In this document: one piece after another, positions 58,773 through 60,741 of the stretch
Position numbering within the stretch: the first letter of the stretch is position 1
How the letters are laid out: each line of letters opens with the position of its first letter
The notes under the pieces: generated by a model
What the model was told of the DNA's origin: nothing
The model's input: the letters and a program-made list of their open reading frames with translations, nothing else
Databases searched by the model: none
Assembly (NCBI GenBank): GCA_018402765.1
Contig: JAGYIE010000006.1
Coordinates: forward strand, 1-60,741
Length of the DNA stretch: 60,741 bases
Source of the DNA: Vicingaceae bacterium
GTDB taxonomy: Bacteria; Bacteroidota; Bacteroidia; Flavobacteriales_E; Vicingaceae
Direction: 5' to 3'
Translations under genes and position numbers: made by a program

Positions 58773-59212
58773 ATGGGAAGAATATGTTTATTGCATGCTT
58801 TCTTTTTGCTATCGTTTGGTACTTTTTTTGGATAAGAAAACATCTTCGGCAAGTGGAAAACAATAGATGAGCAAACTAGCAAGCCTCGGTCAATTTTATA
58901 GTTGTATAAAAAGGATGAGATGGATTATGGTAAAGTGTTCAAATGTTTTCTTAATTCAGGAGAATCTGAGCATCTAACTTGTATTGGTATAAGGGAAATT
59001 TATAAAATCAACCCATCATAGGGATGATTATTATAACCGATGTGGAATTTGATGAAAAAGATCAAGAGTGGGAAGGATGCGAGATTTTAGATCCGGATTC
59101 AGGGCAAACCTATGATTGCGAAATGTGGTTAGATATCGGCCAACTAAATGTTAGGGGATACCTTTCTTTATTTTTTAGAACGCAAATTTGGGTAAGAGCA
59201 ACTACTAACTAG
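58773..59212 (+). pseudogene. Decayed DUF2147 family secreted protein
   Basis: Frame 1 from ATG 58773 reads a signal peptide (MGRICLLHAFFLLSFGTFFG), TAA at 58833-58835 where Gln (CAA) would fit, then ENIFGKWKTIDEQTSKPRSI, TAG at 58899-58901 where Glu (GAG) fits, then LYKKDEMDYGKVFKC and onward to LTCIG near 58988. There the frame shifts; the next frame reads YKGNL, TAA at 59003-59005 (Lys AAA expected), NQPIIGMIIITDVEFD, EWEGCEILDPDSG, and LNVRGYLSLFFRTQIWVRA to the stop at 59210. The reconstructed protein of about 146 residues is a complete DUF2147 domain with WKTID and WLDIGQLNVRGY blocks. Only the 62-codon tail from 59024 remains as an open frame. The 3' end overlaps the convergent methyltransferase gene by 8 bases. 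Confidence 0.82.
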
Positions 59213-59819
59213 GTTGCTTTTGATAAACAGCGCTATAAATGAAGTTTTTGTAGAATAGTTTGATAGCTTGCTCCTTGAGATGAGTCTTTTCGAAAGCTTC
59301 AGCATAATTTTCAATCTTATCAGATTCTATTTTTGTAGTTATTTTCAGAAAAAAAAACATTACTTGCTCGATTAACTTTTGATAGGTTGTTTTGGGTTGC
59401 TTGAAGTCGGCAACTAACCAAACGCCTTCTGCTATTAGAAGGGTTTCTAGTGTCTCAATTATTCTGTCTCGTTTTTCAGAAGAAAATAGATCCAAAAAAA
59501 AGAAGGTAATTACAGCATCGTATTTTTTATTTGGAATTGAATGCTCATTACCGACTATAAAATTGACCAAATCATTTGGGCTGATTTTTTTAGCGTTTTC
59601 AATCATTTTTTCAGATTGATCTATAAAATCAATTTTCAGTTGCGGCTTTAGTCTATAAATTAATTTCAATACGTTGCCATTTCCACCCCCGATAAAAAGA
59701 AGATGGCCACGACTTGGTAGTTGAGCAATATATTCTGCTTGAGCATTATCTATATGTTTTCCAAAAACTATTCTTACTAAGAATTGATAATAGTTTGCAA
59801 TAGCGTTATAATTATTCAT
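59205..59819 (-). CDS. Class I SAM-dependent methyltransferase
   Basis: 204-residue cytoplasmic protein with a Rossmann methyltransferase fold: motif I LLFIGGGNGNVL (41-52, GxGxG), acidic ribose-binding IDFIDQSEKMIENAK at the second strand, and motif IV YDAVITFFFLDLF. The C-terminal third is lysine-rich and unlike known subfamilies I can name; substrate unknown. Separated from the next upstream gene by 39 bases containing a weak hairpin, so both may share a transcript. Confidence 0.82.
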   Translation of the reverse strand: MNNYNAIANYYQFLVRIVFGKHIDNAQAEYIAQLPSRGHLLFIGGGNGNVLKLIYRLKPQLKIDFIDQSEKMIENAKKISPNDLVNFIVGNEHSIPNKKYDAVITFFFLDLFSSEKRDRIIETLETLLIAEGVWLVADFKQPKTTYQKLIEQVMFFFLKITTKIESDKIENYAEAFEKTHLKEQAIKLFYKNFIYSAVYQKQPS

Positions 59820-59826
59820 AATAAAA

Positions 59827-59850
59827 TGCTCCTTTGAAAATCAAAGAGGC
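59827..59850 (-). terminator. Weak hairpin between two minus-strand genes
   Basis: CTTTGA and TCAAAG arms (59832-59846) with flanking partly paired CTC/GAGG, followed on the minus strand by ATTTTATTATG. Could be a weak terminator of the coiled-coil gene. Confidence 0.35.
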
Positions 59851-59858
59851 GAGTATAA

Positions 59859-60545
59859 TTAATTAATGCCTTGTTTTTTTGTTTTTATATTTTGTAGTTT
59901 GCTGTCGGTCTCACTAATTTTTTTATCTAATTCTTTTGCCTCTTGTTTTTTCTTCTTTAATTCTTCTGCCTTATCGCTATTTTCTTTCCTCAATTTCTCG
60001 ATTTCTTTTTTATTGTCTTCGATGTCATCAGTTAAATCCTCGATATCATCAACTAACTTCTTTTTGTCTTTTGTAAAACCGCTATAAACATCAACGGCAT
60101 TATCAAACTTTTCTTCATAATAGTTAATTAGGTATTCTTTTAAAAAGCTATTAAATATCATTCGCATACCTGCAAATGCTTTGGCATCATTCTGAGGAGT
60201 AATGTATAAGTCGTATCCTTTTCTAGCAAATAAACTCATTTGTGTTCCTTCATTTTTGTCTTCCTTGAATTTAGCATACAGGTCAATTTGCACATCTGTT
60301 ATTTCTGCTATTTTTTGAGCTTTAACTGCATAAAAATCGCCACTTCGCTTTAGTTTGATTCCGTGATTACTCTTTAAGTATTTCTGAAATGCCTTACGAG
60401 TATCTTTCGGACTAGGCGAAATGTCCGCTTCTAATGATAGTTGACTCTTTTCTTTATGATAAACTGTAGACGCTATAATGGTGTACGTTTGTGCACTCAA
60501 TACAATTGTACTTAGTGAAAATGCTAATGTTATAATTGATTTCAT
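59859..60545 (-). CDS. Secreted coiled-coil protein of unknown function
   Basis: 228 residues from the ATG at 60545 (MKSIITLAFSLSTIVLSAQ, a clear signal peptide; an in-frame ATG 15 codons upstream would bury it). The first half (about 20-150) is a compact soluble domain with no motif I recognise; the second half (about 155-225) is a highly charged coiled coil with heptad-like KKKQEAKELDKKISE and IEDLTDDIEDNKKEIEKL. No Cys for lipidation. Neighbours give no function. Upstream on the minus strand, TTG at 60588-60590 and AATATTTG at 60559-60566 form a near-consensus promoter. Confidence 0.75.
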   Translation of the reverse strand: MKSIITLAFSLSTIVLSAQTYTIIASTVYHKEKSQLSLEADISPSPKDTRKAFQKYLKSNHGIKLKRSGDFYAVKAQKIAEITDVQIDLYAKFKEDKNEGTQMSLFARKGYDLYITPQNDAKAFAGMRMIFNSFLKEYLINYYEEKFDNAVDVYSGFTKDKKKLVDDIEDLTDDIEDNKKEIEKLRKENSDKAEELKKKKQEAKELDKKISETDSKLQNIKTKKQGIN

Positions 60546-60558
60546 AAATGTGTTTTGA

Positions 60559-60590
60559 CAAATATTTGAAATTATTGGACCAAAAATCAA
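60559..60590 (-). promoter_or_regulatory. Putative promoter of the coiled-coil protein gene
   Basis: Minus strand: TTG (60588-60590) and AATATTTG (60559-60566, seven of eight versus TAnnTTTG), spacer 21 bases. Fits the start at 60545. Confidence 0.45.
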
Positions 60591-60741
60591 GGCTCTTTAT
60601 TTCAGTAGTTTAATAATTTAAATTTTTAGGAAATGTAGAAATATTTATACAAACTAGATACTTTTTCATTGTTGTCCGATTAAAATTTCGAATTGAAAAC
60701 AAGTGCTAATTATAATGATGTCCCTTGAATTTTTGTTTTTT

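Noticed and set aside
58660-58863. 67-codon minus-strand frame
   Set aside because: It overlaps the start of the DUF2147 pseudogene on the other strand and has no recognisable domain.
58833-59005. Stop-codon readthrough or recoding to explain the DUF2147 stops
   Set aside because: Two different stop codons plus a frameshift in one short gene fit decay better; no selenocysteine-type or slippery-site signal is visible.
1-60741. CRISPR array, insertion sequence, prophage or defence island
   Set aside because: No regularly spaced repeats, transposase, phage structural gene or known defence gene appears in any reading frame.

Overview
The window is low-GC chromosomal DNA from a Bacteroidota bacterium, most likely of the Flavobacteriia/Cytophagia side. 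Evidence: a type III glutamine synthetase, a fused SecDF, DUF2851, DUF3467 and DUF1573 proteins, a type IX secretion (CHU_C, type B) sorting domain, an IcmF-type fused mutase, the layout tRNA-Thr/Tyr/Gly/Thr-tuf-tRNA-Trp-secE-nusG-rplKAJL-rpoBC, and many intergenic TAnnTTTG promoter elements, the -7 signature of this phylum. Most genes lack a Shine-Dalgarno sequence, also typical. Genus cannot be read from the sequence.

Layout. 1-3442: the 3' part of secDF (truncated by the window edge), a terminator, tatA and an overlapping Ca/Na antiporter gene. 3595-7943: glutamine synthetase III and a TPR/PD40/OmpA-type envelope protein. 8015-12616: a tight purM-prfA-pyrF-DUF2851-PspC operon. 12660-18374: an RmlD-like reductase, an alanine:cation symporter with an unusual periplasmic N-terminus, a helix-hairpin-helix protein, apt and an acyl-CoA dehydrogenase. 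18439-33413: the translation/transcription block rpsU-xerC-hpf, four tRNAs, tuf, tRNA-Trp, secE, nusG, rplK-rplA-rplJ-rplL, rpoB, rpoC and a DUF3467 gene, closed by a perfect palindromic terminator.

33515-44953 is mostly minus strand: a patatin with an outer-membrane barrel, a BtuF-like binding protein without signal peptide, a cystathionine beta-synthase-like enzyme, a FtsX/LolE-type permease, (plus strand) a NamZ-like muramidase, a large T9SS-secreted protein, an aminotransferase and a DUF1573 protein. 45339-52084 (plus) holds valS, ppk1, a Ppx/GppA phosphatase and a DUF481-like barrel. 52081-54995 (minus) holds the haem genes hemG and hemN. 55227-58607 is icmF. The right end has a decayed DUF2147 gene, a methyltransferase and a secreted coiled-coil protein of unknown function.

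This is core genome. I see no CRISPR array, insertion sequence, prophage, integron, toxin-antitoxin or defence island, and no convincing wholly new system. The most rewarding observations are: a DUF2147 pseudogene whose full reading frame can be reconstructed through three one-base nonsense changes and one frameshift; a symporter fused to SprB-like and lipoyl-like periplasmic domains; Shine-Dalgarno outliers at rpsU and nusG; hairpins in the rplL-rpoB and rpoB-rpoC gaps; a binding protein that cannot be exported, paired with a PLP enzyme; and a cluster of small palindromes and a tandem repeat beside hemN.
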